Program-made: the position numbers and the translations under genes | NCBI GenBank assembly: GCA_028274465.1 | Contig: CM051458.1 | Location: 99,588,855 to 99,652,854, forward strand | Length of the DNA stretch: 64,000 bases | Source of the DNA: Plantago ovata | Lineage: Eukaryota > Streptophyta > Magnoliopsida > Lamiales > Plantaginaceae | Direction: 5' to 3' | The notes under the pieces: model-generated | Told to the model about the DNA's origin: nothing | Database searches by the model: none | Seen by the model: only the letters and a program-made list of their open reading frames with translations | Shown: in pieces, positions 34,101 to 44,363 of the stretch | Layout: every line of letters begins with the position of its first letter | How positions within the stretch are numbered: the stretch's first letter is position 1

Positions 34101-37071
34101 CAAGGGAAAAAAAAAATAGAGAAACAATCAGAACTATATTTACTACACTGATGGGCTCAATATAATATTTTGCTTATAACTTCAAGAACAAATCTCAGTC
34201 TCTATATGAATCAGTAGTTTAGTAAAATGAGTGCATTCCCTATACTATCTAACTTGGACACTTCAGTGAATTTTAAACCTAGATTAAAATACTTGCACGT
34301 TAGCAAACCAACATCTGTGCAACTAGACATATTGTTTACCAGTAAAAGAAGTAGAAAACCAACCTTATTACAAGCTAATCCTGCCATTTTCATCTCTTTA
34401 ATCAACTCTTCTGCTTGCCTATAGTTGCCATCAACTGCATATGCATTCAGCAAAGAACTGTAGTGGAAGACATTGGGAGAATGACCTTCACTCTTCATCT
34501 CATCAAAATATTTTTCAGCTTCTTTACAGCGATTGTTTGAAGCACATACTGATAGAAGTGTCCCGTATATTATACCATCCATTTGCAACCCCCTGAACTT
34601 AAGTTCCTGAACCAGTTCTGCTGCTTTAAAGTAACCCCCTTTGACCTTGGTGCATCCCACAAGTAGCTAGATATGCAAAACATACAGTATCAGACAATAA
34701 TAATAAACTATGAAAACACTTTAAAAGTGTCCAGCGAGAAAATAAAATTTATTTGGCACAGGTCTATGACTATGAGTCACGAGCAGGCCAATCAGAAACG
34801 AACACGGAATGTGGCTTCCCATTGCAATTTGCAAGTATGTGTTTGCAAGTTCTGTTTCCTTCTTGTATATAGTTATAGCCAGGAGTTAAGGTACATGGTT
34901 AGAGAATAATTAAAATAAATTAAGTTAATAAACGAGAATATCAATCAATCTATACCATATTTTAGAACTGGAAAAGGTTCTTAGTCATGTACAATTTCCA
35001 CTGCTATATTTTAACTTTCAAGATAACATGATTTATTTAATTTTTCAATTTTATAACATTTCTCTGAAGTTCTTTTTTATTTCTGTAGTGTGCTTGATAT
35101 CTAGTTATGTTATAAAGATATTGCAGTATGATAAAACAGTGCATCTTAAATTGCTGAATATTAGCTTTATCATGAGGCTCACTAGACATAAAGATGCCCC
35201 GATATCCTGATAACTATCTTCAGCAAAAATATCAATATCACTTCAAAATCCCATGCCATTCTACACAAGTATTGTTCTTCCACGATATGAAAGCATTCTA
35301 ATCCACATGAAGAAAGGGGGTAAATATCGTAGTGTATATGATCATGCAATGCCAGAAGAATTCTAAGTTACTCATAGTGGATTATTGTGAACTGTAACAT
35401 ACCGTACTATATGTCACGATATCAGGGACTAAACCAGCTCGCTTCATTTCATTAAAGAGCTTAAGGCTACTCTCAAACTTGCCACTCTTTATTAAGCAAT
35501 TTAGAGTGGAATTACAAACGGAGACGTTGCTCTTTGTTGCCTCATCTGTAATGCTGTTATAGATCTCTAGAGCCTTCGCGGAATTCGTACCAATGAACTT
35601 CATATAACTGCTGTAAGAAGCAATATTAGTCTTACCATGCTGCCGCATCCAATCAAATAGCTGCAAAACATAGCATCCATGTCTTAGACAATGACTAATA
35701 TTACTTTGATATTCACCTTTCCAACTCACGATAAAGTCCTATACATAAAGGCGACAGACTAAGCAAATGTTCAGCCTCTCGTCAGTCACAGTGAAATGAT
35801 AAAAGGTCCACTAATATTAATTAGTTTTGTAACTTCATAGCAACACATCAATTGTGAAATCATCAGGTAGGAAAATTCATACAAATGATAATGTCTAAGC
35901 AGTAGAGTGACAGGAGGGAACATTAATCCAGTCATATTAAGGTACCAAACTTGTGAGTTAGAAAACTTGAATAGCAAGTGTTTCAACCTAAACTACATAC
36001 TGGTGTAGAAAATTCCATTTTCTGTCCCAATAAGATTCAACAGTTTTTGGTGCATTCAGGTTCATTTGGAAGCTGTTAGAAATGAACTCTGTGATAGTAA
36101 ATTACACATGAGAAGAAAACAATCAATTCTGGTGTGCGGAGATCATTTTCCTTCTTCAGGTAAGATTCCATCGCTATAACATGATATTAACATCTTCTAG
36201 TTCCACTACATGAAGGAATTCACTATTTTGTTACATTGTGTATCCCCCATCTAATTTATGCAACTCAAACTCACACATACAAGGAAGGCCTCTCATCATC
36301 AATGCAAATTAGCACGCAGCTAAACATAATGCTAACACACTTACAACTCACACCAATGAGCAATATAACCAACTTGTGACAAAAGAAGGAATAAAATTTT
36401 ACAAAACCAAACCTCTGAGACATCCTTCCATCTGCGCAGATTTCCAAAATGACGCAACACCACATTCAGGTCTTGTGCTTTCAAGATTTCTCCTGACCTA
36501 TAAACAAAACCAAATTATGCATTTCTTCCTTCAGTGTTGTAAAAGAGGCATACACATCTCATTGGTTAGGCATCATGAAGACTCCATTCTACAATATATA
36601 TATACACATGTGTTTCACTCGATAAGACGATCACCAACTAACTAAAACGCAACCTAGAAATTTGTGGTAAATAACAAGTAAAATCTAATATTCATATGCA
36701 ATAAAAGCATCATAACACTTAATGAATTACACTTGTTAGCCAATAAACAAACTCAGTGAAACTGTAAACAAATTCCACAGTAGTTGTGGTGCGTAATCAA
36801 ACCTTATAAGAGCAGACGGCAGGTCAGAGGATTGTTGAATGTCGAGAATTGCAGACTGTCTTGCTTGCTGTGGACCAGAGAGATGCTTAGAAAGAGTGGC
36901 CGAGTCGCTTCGAGCTTTTTCAATGTTTACGGGAGTAGTAGAGACGGTTTGCTGCGACGGTAGTGCAGCCGATGTGGTGGTGTAAGTTTGGTGAGGATTT
37001 TTTATAGTTGGTGTTGAAGGGAAGGCAAGTAGTGGTTGGTAAGTGTTGATGAAAACTGATGATACCTCCAT
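28223..37071 (-). CDS. EMB3103: Plastid PPR protein, At1g10910/EMB3103 type, 10 exons
   Basis: Exons with GT-AG borders: 36803-37071, 36413-36497, 35403-35660, 34364-34666, 33197-33301, 32098-32197, 31371-31690, 28758-28934, 28543-28671, 28223-28459. Phases agree and give 660 residues; Arabidopsis At1g10910 has a very similar length and sequence (for example LRHFGNLRRWKD, NTFHILIKYF, LLQWMPGQGYAVD). The product is a P-class PPR protein with about ten helical repeats and no E/DYW tail. Residues 1 to about 60, rich in Ser, Thr, Ala and Gln, fit a chloroplast transit peptide. P-class proteins stabilise, splice or help translate plastid RNAs; the Arabidopsis gene is classed as embryo-essential. 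All exons are open. Intron 7 (28935-31370) houses a retrotransposon in the opposite orientation. Intron 6 contains a 15-G run. Confidence 0.92.
29207..29251. repeat. (TAA)n array, 5' side of the retroelement
   Basis: About 14 uninterrupted TAA units end directly against the retroelement reading frame. The array is in the same orientation as the one at the 3' side. Confidence 0.95.
29252..31080 (+). mobile_element. 5'-truncated non-LTR retrotransposon with RT, CCHC finger and restriction-like endonuclease, in (TAA)n
   Basis: The element runs from the end of one (TAA)n array to the start of another. It keeps a single long open frame and has a very short 3' UTR (about 40 bases). Its 5' part (fingers of the reverse transcriptase and anything upstream) is missing. 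The order after truncation is RT palm, thumb, Cys/His finger, then a PD-(D/E)xK-like block. In clades with this layout (R2, R4/Dong, NeSL) the C-terminal nuclease selects the site, and the silkworm element Dong is known for insertion in TAA repeats. It sits antisense in intron 7 of the EMB3103-like gene. Confidence 0.7.
29282..31042 (+). CDS. Reverse transcriptase / endonuclease polyprotein (partial, C-terminal 586 residues)
   Basis: The frame is open from 29252, and through the TAA array as Asn codons; the first Met is at 29282. RT motif A is VDFQNAFN, just before that Met. Motif B is GVQQGDPLGP (44-53) and the active site YLDD lies at 79-82. Residues 100-390 are the thumb and linker, unlike the RNase H tail of plant L1 elements. 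A Cys/His finger follows (C397-x2-C400-x11-H412-x3-C416). Next comes a nuclease-like block: HRHNLVRD, RPAD (D464), VCVDLTG (D479) and KRKSVKY (505-511), which matches the (R/K)PD...DxT...K..KY order of restriction-like endonucleases. The absence of stops suggests recent insertion, but the missing N-terminus means it cannot move on its own. Similar predicted proteins occur in other plants; the REL-endonuclease assignment is my inference. Confidence 0.75.
   Translation: MVDREVMLLEVRRRCPVLSRWVEFCYSSPTRLYYGEHILWSGQGVQQGDPLGPLLFALVLHPLVCQIRDSFDLSLQAWYLDDGTIVGDTLVVGKVLKMISEDGPRSGLHLNVHKTEIFWPVEDPRIRVPGVFPPSIARPLRGVKVLGGSVSVCPGFSSELVVKRVNKTIELMDSVAKLNDPQCELLLLRACTGISKLYFALRTCPPGFFQSAQFSFDRALRSSLERIVTASGPGFGDWQWRLATLPFSFGGLGVYAAADVRHYAFIASRLQSAGLQAKLLCPSGITSLGPAFDGALSLFTEATGSDLLGNPSEIAAPRLMKRLADIYFTKVAASAESVFSLSPRQVALWASQRGAHSSDWLRVVPISGFGQTMNGRTYRCVLGYRFGVTLFPVPLPCSACSRVFDGNLFGDHAVSCAGVVGIKHRHNLVRDTLLDVCFRSGISAGKEVDIGLSDGSDRSLRPADLLLYAWDRGRDVCVDLTGSSPLTRSGLVDFVPGHAVADAAKRKSVKYRDLCAAKGYGFLPFSFSTLGELDVDAVDLLVRIRGFALAQDPGARAAHFIFSRVSFAIAKGVGAQLVSRLPTTFL
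31081..31144. repeat. (TAA)n array, 3' side of the retroelement
   Basis: About 21 TAA units follow the 3' UTR directly. This is either the element's own tail or the downstream half of the target microsatellite. Confidence 0.95.
31850..31864 (+). repeat. Run of 15 G with flanking GGTGG blocks
   Basis: An uninterrupted G15 with neighbouring GGGTGGTGG and GGTGG lies in EMB3103 intron 6. It has strong G-quadruplex potential on the plus strand, and on the minus strand the pre-mRNA carries C15. Confidence 0.9.
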
Positions 37072-38429
37072 TGGAGAGTGAATTGAAACAGGGAAGAAGA
37101 TAACCCCCAGTAGATGTTTGCGTTATTGTCTGTGAGGGTGTGTGAAATTGTAATCCTCAAGATTTTTAAATTTTAAATCGAGTTTAGTGATAAATAAATT
37201 ACCAACAACGTGCAAGTTACCAAGTATATACACGTATGATGTATGTAGTTAACCTTAACATAGCGTATTTTTATTTGTACAAAAGTACAAAACATCTTAC
37301 ATCTACATCTACCATATACACCATATGTCTATTTTTATTTTGTAAATAGACTATCTCACAGGAGACTTATTCATTTAGTTTTTCGCGATTTGATCTTAGT
37401 GTCTCCGTATTAAAGCTGAAAAACTGAAGATAAAGAAAGAAATCCATTACCTATTTGTATGCTGATTTTCTATTACCTAATTTTCCTATACATTTGTCAT
37501 GTGTGTGGTTTGGATTCTCTGTATCTGTCATTTTTGTGTTGTTTGAATCTATGTCTTTGGGATTCTGGTCGATTTTAATGGGTTTATTTTTTAGCAAATT
37601 AAGGTGACTCTGTTTGATTTTCTTAATAGTTTTAAGAGTATAAAAATTGTGTAACATTGTAAAAAGTTAAAACTGTATAGTGAATTAGTGAGTACTCTTC
37701 TTTATACATTTTCAAGAATTAGTTAAGAGTTTATGGGGCCCCTGAACTTACCCAAATGGTTTTGAAGAATCAGAAAATTATATTACCATAAACAAAATTA
37801 GACGCGGTAGAACATTAATTCCAGCTCAGGTCACGTTGCATGTGTTGCTTCTTCCAAATATTAATTATAATCGATCTTGCCTAGAGAGTCTGAAAACTTT
37901 ACTTTGGGCTACTGGCTCAATTTCGTATAATTTGAAAAGTTTAATGAAAGGTTTGCGTGTAATTTGAAATAAAAAATAAAAGGTTTAACGGAAAACTTAA
38001 CACTGTTAAACGTTTGTGCAAGTTGAAAATTTTGGTGAAAGGTTTCAGTGCAATTTGGAATAAAACAAATGTTCAAGTGCATTTTGAAAAACACCGAAAA
38101 GATTTCAGTGCAAAATAAATTTTTTCCTATTAATAAGCCAATAATACTTTTTTCTTGTGTTTTTCTCTTGGGCAGATGATTGTAGTGTAAAAATGAATGA
38201 GACTCTGATAGGAAGGCACAAATACGAGGGTGTGGATCTTCTATCCCACTTTTTGGTGTCCCATTTCATGTCTCATTTTTATTTACCTAAAAAAACTTAT
38301 TTAATTACACATGAATTATTTCTCAAATTTATTTTGCTTAAATTTTATTATAAATTACTCATAGTAGATGGAGATGGAGGTAGTATCTATTTGGTGTTTC
38401 TCTCATTCTTTCATATTTCTCAAAATCAA
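37072..38429. other. Upstream flank of the EMB3103-like gene, non-genic
   Basis: It presumably contains the promoter on the minus strand just above 37071. No clear TATA box was identified. The rest is AT-rich and featureless. Confidence 0.4.
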
Positions 38430-39125
38430 GGTTCATGCTCTGCATGGTGTGTGGTAGACCGTGTGTGGTTTATGGAAATGAAGACAAATCCATTTTGCAT
38501 CTGCTACCGGATTGTCATTTTGCTAGACAACTCTGGGCTTTGTGTCAAATCCCTAAATGTGCCATTTATTTCCCAATTCGGGACTGGATTTATGGAGTGC
38601 GCATTCGGTTTGACACAAATGATTTTCAGATGTTTGTCACCTCTTGCTGGAGTATTTGGTACAACGGAAATAAAGCGAAACATGAACGGTGGCTATGTAA
38701 TCCAATGGAAACCTTTTGCTTTGTTTTCAACTATTTGAACTTTCTGAGGTCTAAAATGTTTCAACCAGTTGCGAAATCGAATATGCAGGCTGCCACGGTT
38801 CAAGGGACCATGGTCTCTTCCACCTATAGGATGGGTGAAAGTGAATCTTGATGTTGTTGTACCACACCATGTTACACATGGAGGTATTGCAGGAATCATA
38901 CGGGACTACACCGGTTTTGGTTTTGGCTTGGGAAAGAGAGAAACTGGTTGGGACATATGATGTTGAAACAGCCGAACTCTTAGCAACTAAGCTTGCTATG
39001 GGGTTGGTAAAGTCACTATTCACTGGATTACAATTCTATGGAAGGTGACTCTTTGCTAGCAATTAACATCATCAAGAACTATCGACCTTCATTGTCCCAA
39101 CAACAACACGCTCTACTATGTTGTA
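38430..39125 (+). pseudogene. LINE zf-RVT plus RNase H remnant, frameshifted
   Basis: The start reads a zf-RVT finger (CMVCGRPC...HLLPDCHFARQLW, SIWYNGNKAKHE). After a frame change there is an RNase H start (WVKVNLDVVV, GGIAGIIRDYTGFGFG), then in other frames VETAELLATKLA and MEGDSLLAINIIKN. At least two frameshifts are needed. It is a decayed L1-type element 3' half. Confidence 0.7.
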
Positions 39126-39436
39126 CATGATCAAATATGCCATAATGTGTTTAATTTGTACATGATGATTTTACTTTTTATGGGTTTTATTTTCTTATTC
39201 AATTGGGTCCATAATCGGTGTGTTGTGCTCTAGGAAGCACCGATACGGCGATACTTCAAATTAGACAACGTTTTCGATATCAATTCGTCCCGATTCATCA
39301 TTGATAGGTATTCCTCACTTTGATCTCTGTTTTTTTTTTTTTTTTTTTTTAAATAAATATGCCCGGATCGGATCGACCTAGATACACCATACAAAAAGTT
39401 AAAAAGAATATAAAATCCAAAAGGTCTTTGTGTTTA

Positions 39437-40035
39437 GGCATTCTCCATCAGTTGATACTCAATTTGAGCCTTAAATCCGCCACATCAACAATCTACTCAA
39501 TTTAAACCTCAACACTCCAGTGACTCCCCTTCAACCTCTCTTTTATTTTTCATTTTATCATTTCTTTTAATACTTCATTATTAATCTCATTTTCATTATT
39601 ATTAATTAATCGCAATTACATTATGCAAGGGTGTATTTGCGTAAGATTTGTAATTTTATCATTATGTAATGGTGTATTATTTTTTATTTGTGATATGAAT
39701 TACTAAATAATATAAATGTATACAAAATAAAAAAAAAGAATAAAATAAAATTTAAAAAGAATAAAATTAAGAAGAAAAAGGAAAGAAATCAAGAAAGCAA
39801 AGAAAAGAGAAGTAAACGAAATAAAAAAAACAAAAAACAAAGAAAAGCCAATGAAATGGAAACATAAAACAAGAAAGAAAGAAAAAATAAAAAAAAAAGG
39901 AAAAAATAGGTGATGACTCTTTTGCTTATCACCTCAAACATTTGAGGTGAGAATCAAATATTTGCTCCTCATAATGCTATCCAGCACAGCCTTATGGGAC
40001 TCAAAGGTCCATTTGAGTCTCTACCGGAGAAGTCC
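39437..40035. mobile_element. PIF/Harbinger-like MITE, 599 bp, with TTA target duplication
   Basis: The ends are GGCATTCTCC and, inverted, GGACTTCTCC, with further imperfect matching inward (CTCAATTTGAGCC against CTCAAATGGACC). TTA flanks both sides (39434-39436, 40036-40038). The interior has an almost pure purine tract (39720-39910) and a hairpin with a perfect 9-bp stem (CACCTCAAA/TTTGAGGTG, 39931-39950). No coding capacity. Confidence 0.65.
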
Positions 40036-43000
40036 TTATTGTGCATCTTTAAATATATGATTTGATTATATTTCCACTTTTGATGTTTATAATTTTTTAT
40101 TGGATAATTAAGTAATATTTTAATTATTTATTCATGTATATTTGATTCTTTAATACGAGTATTCATTAGAGTAATTAACATTTTTTAAAAAGTCACCCAG
40201 ACCGATCCCTTACCTTCTCCGGCAATGCTTCAACAAAATAATAATGTAATAAGCTTCAACATTGGTGGTCCGACGGTCCATGCCCTTTCTCGCTTTTGTT
40301 TACCTTATGGCTTTTGCGTGTGGGATTGAAACCTTTGGAGCCCGATATATTCATTGCTCGTCAAGCAACGTCGGTTGATGAAATGTTGTGTCCATTTATA
40401 TGATCTTGTTGGATTTTCTGAAACTTTCTTTCTCTTCTACTTGGACATTGAAGAGATAAAAAATTATTTTATTTCAAAGTCTACTATTTGACTATTTTAT
40501 GTACAATGTATCTTCCAATATGTCAGTATATATGCATTGTGGTCAACCAATAAATAGTTACAAGATTAATAAATAATTAACACATATTATGCAAACAAAT
40601 AAATTATTTTGCTATATTTCATGTTAAATTTACAAGTTTACATTAATTTACAAGTTACAACTTTAATAAGTCTCAACTGTTATTGTTAGTGGTAGTCCGA
40701 TTCAATTCAATTATTGTAATTGATTCCTTATGACATTAGTTTGGTACCAATTTATATCCTCCAAACATGTAACAAACCATTCAAATGAATAAAATAAATC
40801 CTAACAATAAATAATATTTGTCTTTTTTAAGGACACCGTACTTAACACAATCCACTAATTTTGGTTTTACGATACACACGGGACAGAGGGATTAAATAAT
40901 TTAACTTTCAAGATTGTGGAATATTTGTTGTTGATCTAGATGCAGGCAAAAATATCTTGCAAATCTATGTCATGTGATTCTACCATGACACGTTTCCATG
41001 AACTAGCTAGCTACTAACAAAGTATGTACGAATCTAGTTTAAATTTGTGTGAAGCAAAAATGGTGTTTTTTTGGACCACTCAAAGTATGTACAGTACGTA
41101 ACCTGTGGTTCTTGATCGGGGGTCTACTTCTTCTAAAAGTCGTCGGTATAGAATAATCTAAAATGCACGTCAATTTCACAACCTCATTCTCACAAAAATA
41201 AAGTAGGAGGCAATTTGAGAAATCATCATTATCATAACGATTAAAGAGACAACATACATACAATCAAACGTTTGATGTGTGTTATAAAGTGTATACACCC
41301 AAAGTGCCAATGATCACCAATAAGATTCTTCACATTTATTGGGGCTACAGCTTAATTAACCTCCAAATTGAAATGAAATAATTGAGGTTATAAAGTGGTG
41401 TTGTTTTACAATAGTTCTATTTCACATTTTTTCCAAAAAGGGTCCATATATGGGTGTCTTCTAATTGTAACCCCTCAAGATTACTTAATTAAATGAATTG
41501 ATAATGTTATTTATACTACACGGGGCGGTATACACCCTAAAATTAGAATGGTAAATAGTAATTTTATATAATTAGTATAAAAAGACAAGATATGATGTCT
41601 AATTGTCTATGATTTGTTAGCTGATCATGAAACGATGAAATCTGATACCAATTCATAGCAGGATCGTAGTACTATATTACTACTACTTTATAAATGCATT
41701 TGAATTTGAAAATTTTTGTCAACTTCTACTCGTTATTCTTAAGACTCTTTTGTATTAGTTTAAACTTTAAACATAATGAAACATAATAGATGGAGTGGTC
41801 TGAACTAAATTTATTTATAGTATAAAAGTAATTAAATAAATATTGAATGATTCGAATCAAGGTGTCTTTTATATGAAAAAGTTAGATATATACGAACTTA
41901 GAGCAAGAATACTACTGGTTACTGCCCGGTTTAGTCCATACGTGTTATTGTGTGTCAATATAAAATTATACACTCTAGAGTATAATATGTTCAACTTTTT
42001 ACTATGGAGTGATGGTATTTGCGGTCATGTGTCCACGTGTATCTAAATAGCTAGTGAAATATATGTATGGCGGCAAAAATTCTGAAGTGAACATAATTTA
42101 TTTGTAGCATAAAAAATAACTAAATAAATTTGAATTGAATTGATGTATTTTTTTAAAATAAAATACAAAAAGGAGAAAAATAGACCCTTAATGAGGATCA
42201 ATGGATCAATTTGCAAATCAAATAATTTTGTTAAGTTTATAAAAAGTAGTATATATTCCCTTCGTACGGTCGTTTTGTTGACTTTTTTTCGATTATAAGT
42301 TAGTCCTATGTCAAATAGTAGAAAAATTATACTAAAATAGTATAAATGTTGGATAATTTTATTATAATTTTTCTAAATTCTTTCACCAATGTAACTTAGG
42401 AGTAATTTACGACCTAAAAATTGTCAACAAAACATAATGTGAAACATTTATCAACATTAAGAATTATGAGATGTTAAAAGGAAATTAGCATCACAGTCAT
42501 AAATTAAAATTTTAATTTCTTAATATATTTTAAATTCATAAAAAAGAGGGACATTTCAATACTTTTAAAATTGCTAAAATAAAATGGTAAATTTATTAGA
42601 ATGAAGTGTTTAAATAGAACTTCAAAATACATGCTCATTTCATTTTAGTAATATGAAAAATTAAAATATTTTTCATCCACTTTCAATGAAATTATAATCC
42701 ATATATATTCACAAACATTTGGTAAATTGGTTCAACTCTAACTAATAGGTTGGAGATTTTAGTTACCATTGGGGTAAACCAAAAATCATTATTGATCCTC
42801 CGCTCAAAAAAACAAACCAACACAAGACTAAGGTAGACCCATGTGATAAAGTCTATGTCGACTGCATGATTGATTTGATATTGAATGTGAGTATGTATAA
42901 ATGGTCCAAAAATAGTATTGGACCAAGGTTTTGGAAAAAATAACAGAAATGGAGCCTGTGTAAGTTATTATATACTATAAATATCAATATTCTAAAATAG

Positions 43001-43376
43001 TAAACTGGTAGGTAGTATGATATTATTTTTATCCGAAAATAATTCAGTTTAATTCAGCCTAACTTATTTAACCTTTTCGAATAAATTAAATAAATTACTA
43101 CCATTAAATTAAATTAGTGTAATTCAATTAAAATAGGTTTGTCAGGAGAACAAATTCTTAGCAATAAAATACCGAGAAGAACAGAGGAGGAGGAATCCGG
43201 TACAACTGAAGAGCACGTTACCCCCGTCAGGTATCAAGTATCAACTGCCACACTAATAGAATAACATAACTTTTTCATTTTCAAACAATTAATAATTAAT
43301 ACGATACAATAAAATATAAGTTAGAGAGTGTAAAACGTATCTCGGTTCCCAGGTGTGGGACCACAACTGCATGTCG
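40036..43376. other. Non-genic AT-rich stretch upstream of PIP5K
   Basis: No gene is seen. It contains MITE debris, including fragments related to the (CTGAA) family near 41790 and 42080 and a Stowaway-like pair of ends around 42260-42445. Confidence 0.4.
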
Positions 43377-43400
43377 CCACGTGGACGCATTTATAATAAA
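43377..43400 (+). promoter_or_regulatory. G-box and TATA box of the PIP5K gene
   Basis: The perfect palindromic G-box CCACGTGG (43377-43384) is followed seven bases later by TTATAATAAA (43391-43400). A leader beginning somewhere around 43430-43550 would follow. G-boxes bind bZIP/bHLH factors in light and ABA responses. Confidence 0.55.
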
Positions 43401-43620
43401 TATGTAGTGTATGAATCTCGTCTTTAACTTTGCTCCTCCATCACTGCTTTGCGTGCTCTTCCAATTAATACTTTACTACTCCCAAATTTATCCATTGCAT
43501 TTAAGAATTTAACTTCATTTAATTTTACGGTTATCTGAACTCTCTTCTCCTATTTTCGAAGTCTCGAGAATTTCTGCCTAGGGTTTTTTGAGATCGAATT
43601 TAGGACTCTGCTTCCTCAGG

Positions 43621-44341
43621 CAAGTGTTTCTTACTAATTGCTCTGCAAATTCTCGTATCAAGGTGTTAAATATGAGCCATCAAGCTTAATTAATCAAGTT
43701 TTGTTGAACCAATTATGCTGCGTGATGCGATCTTCATTACTACTTTTGCCAATCAATCATTCATTTATGGCCTAAAACAGTTGTTCAGTTGACTTTGTTT
43801 CGATTATTTGCTTGCCTGCCAGTTTTTTTATTTTTTATTTTGGTTTCTCACTTCAATTATTATGATACGATCAACTAATGTGATTTTGCCTGTTATGATG
43901 AGAGAAGAGTGGGTCTCAGTTTAAGAATTTTGTGATTGATTTTATGTTGCTAGCCTATATGTAATCTGTTATGTCATATTCTTAACTGAGTTTAGGTTTA
44001 TTTGATTCGAATATGATCAATTGAATTTTTCCAGAATTCTGTTGTGGCGGTAAAATTAGTCTGTCTGATCATGTCCAAAATAACCGGGGTGAGAGTCCAG
44101 GCTGTTGTTTTACCACTTGAAGGCCTACAATGTTTGTGGTAATTGACTAATTGGTAAGTATTCATTTCTTCGTCGTCTTAGCTTATTTAGCAGTAATGTT
44201 GAATATAAGGTGTTAACATGATTACTTGAGTTCTTTGTTCAATTAGAAGTCTGTATGCTTACTTGAAACATTTTAGTCTATTAAGTGAGTCACATAAAAA
44301 AGGGGGGTGTTTAAGGTGCTTTTTTCTTGAATATTCTGCAG
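43621..44341 (+). other. Probable 5'-UTR intron of PIP5K
   Basis: The likely leader exon ends near 43620 (CTTCCTCAG) and is followed by GCAAGT, a possible GC-type donor. A good acceptor, ATTCTGCAG, ends at 44341, 22 bases before the start codon. Leader introns are common in plant lipid-kinase genes. The donor is uncertain. Confidence 0.45.
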
Positions 44342-44363
44342 GATATTTGATTCGTAGTTGATT

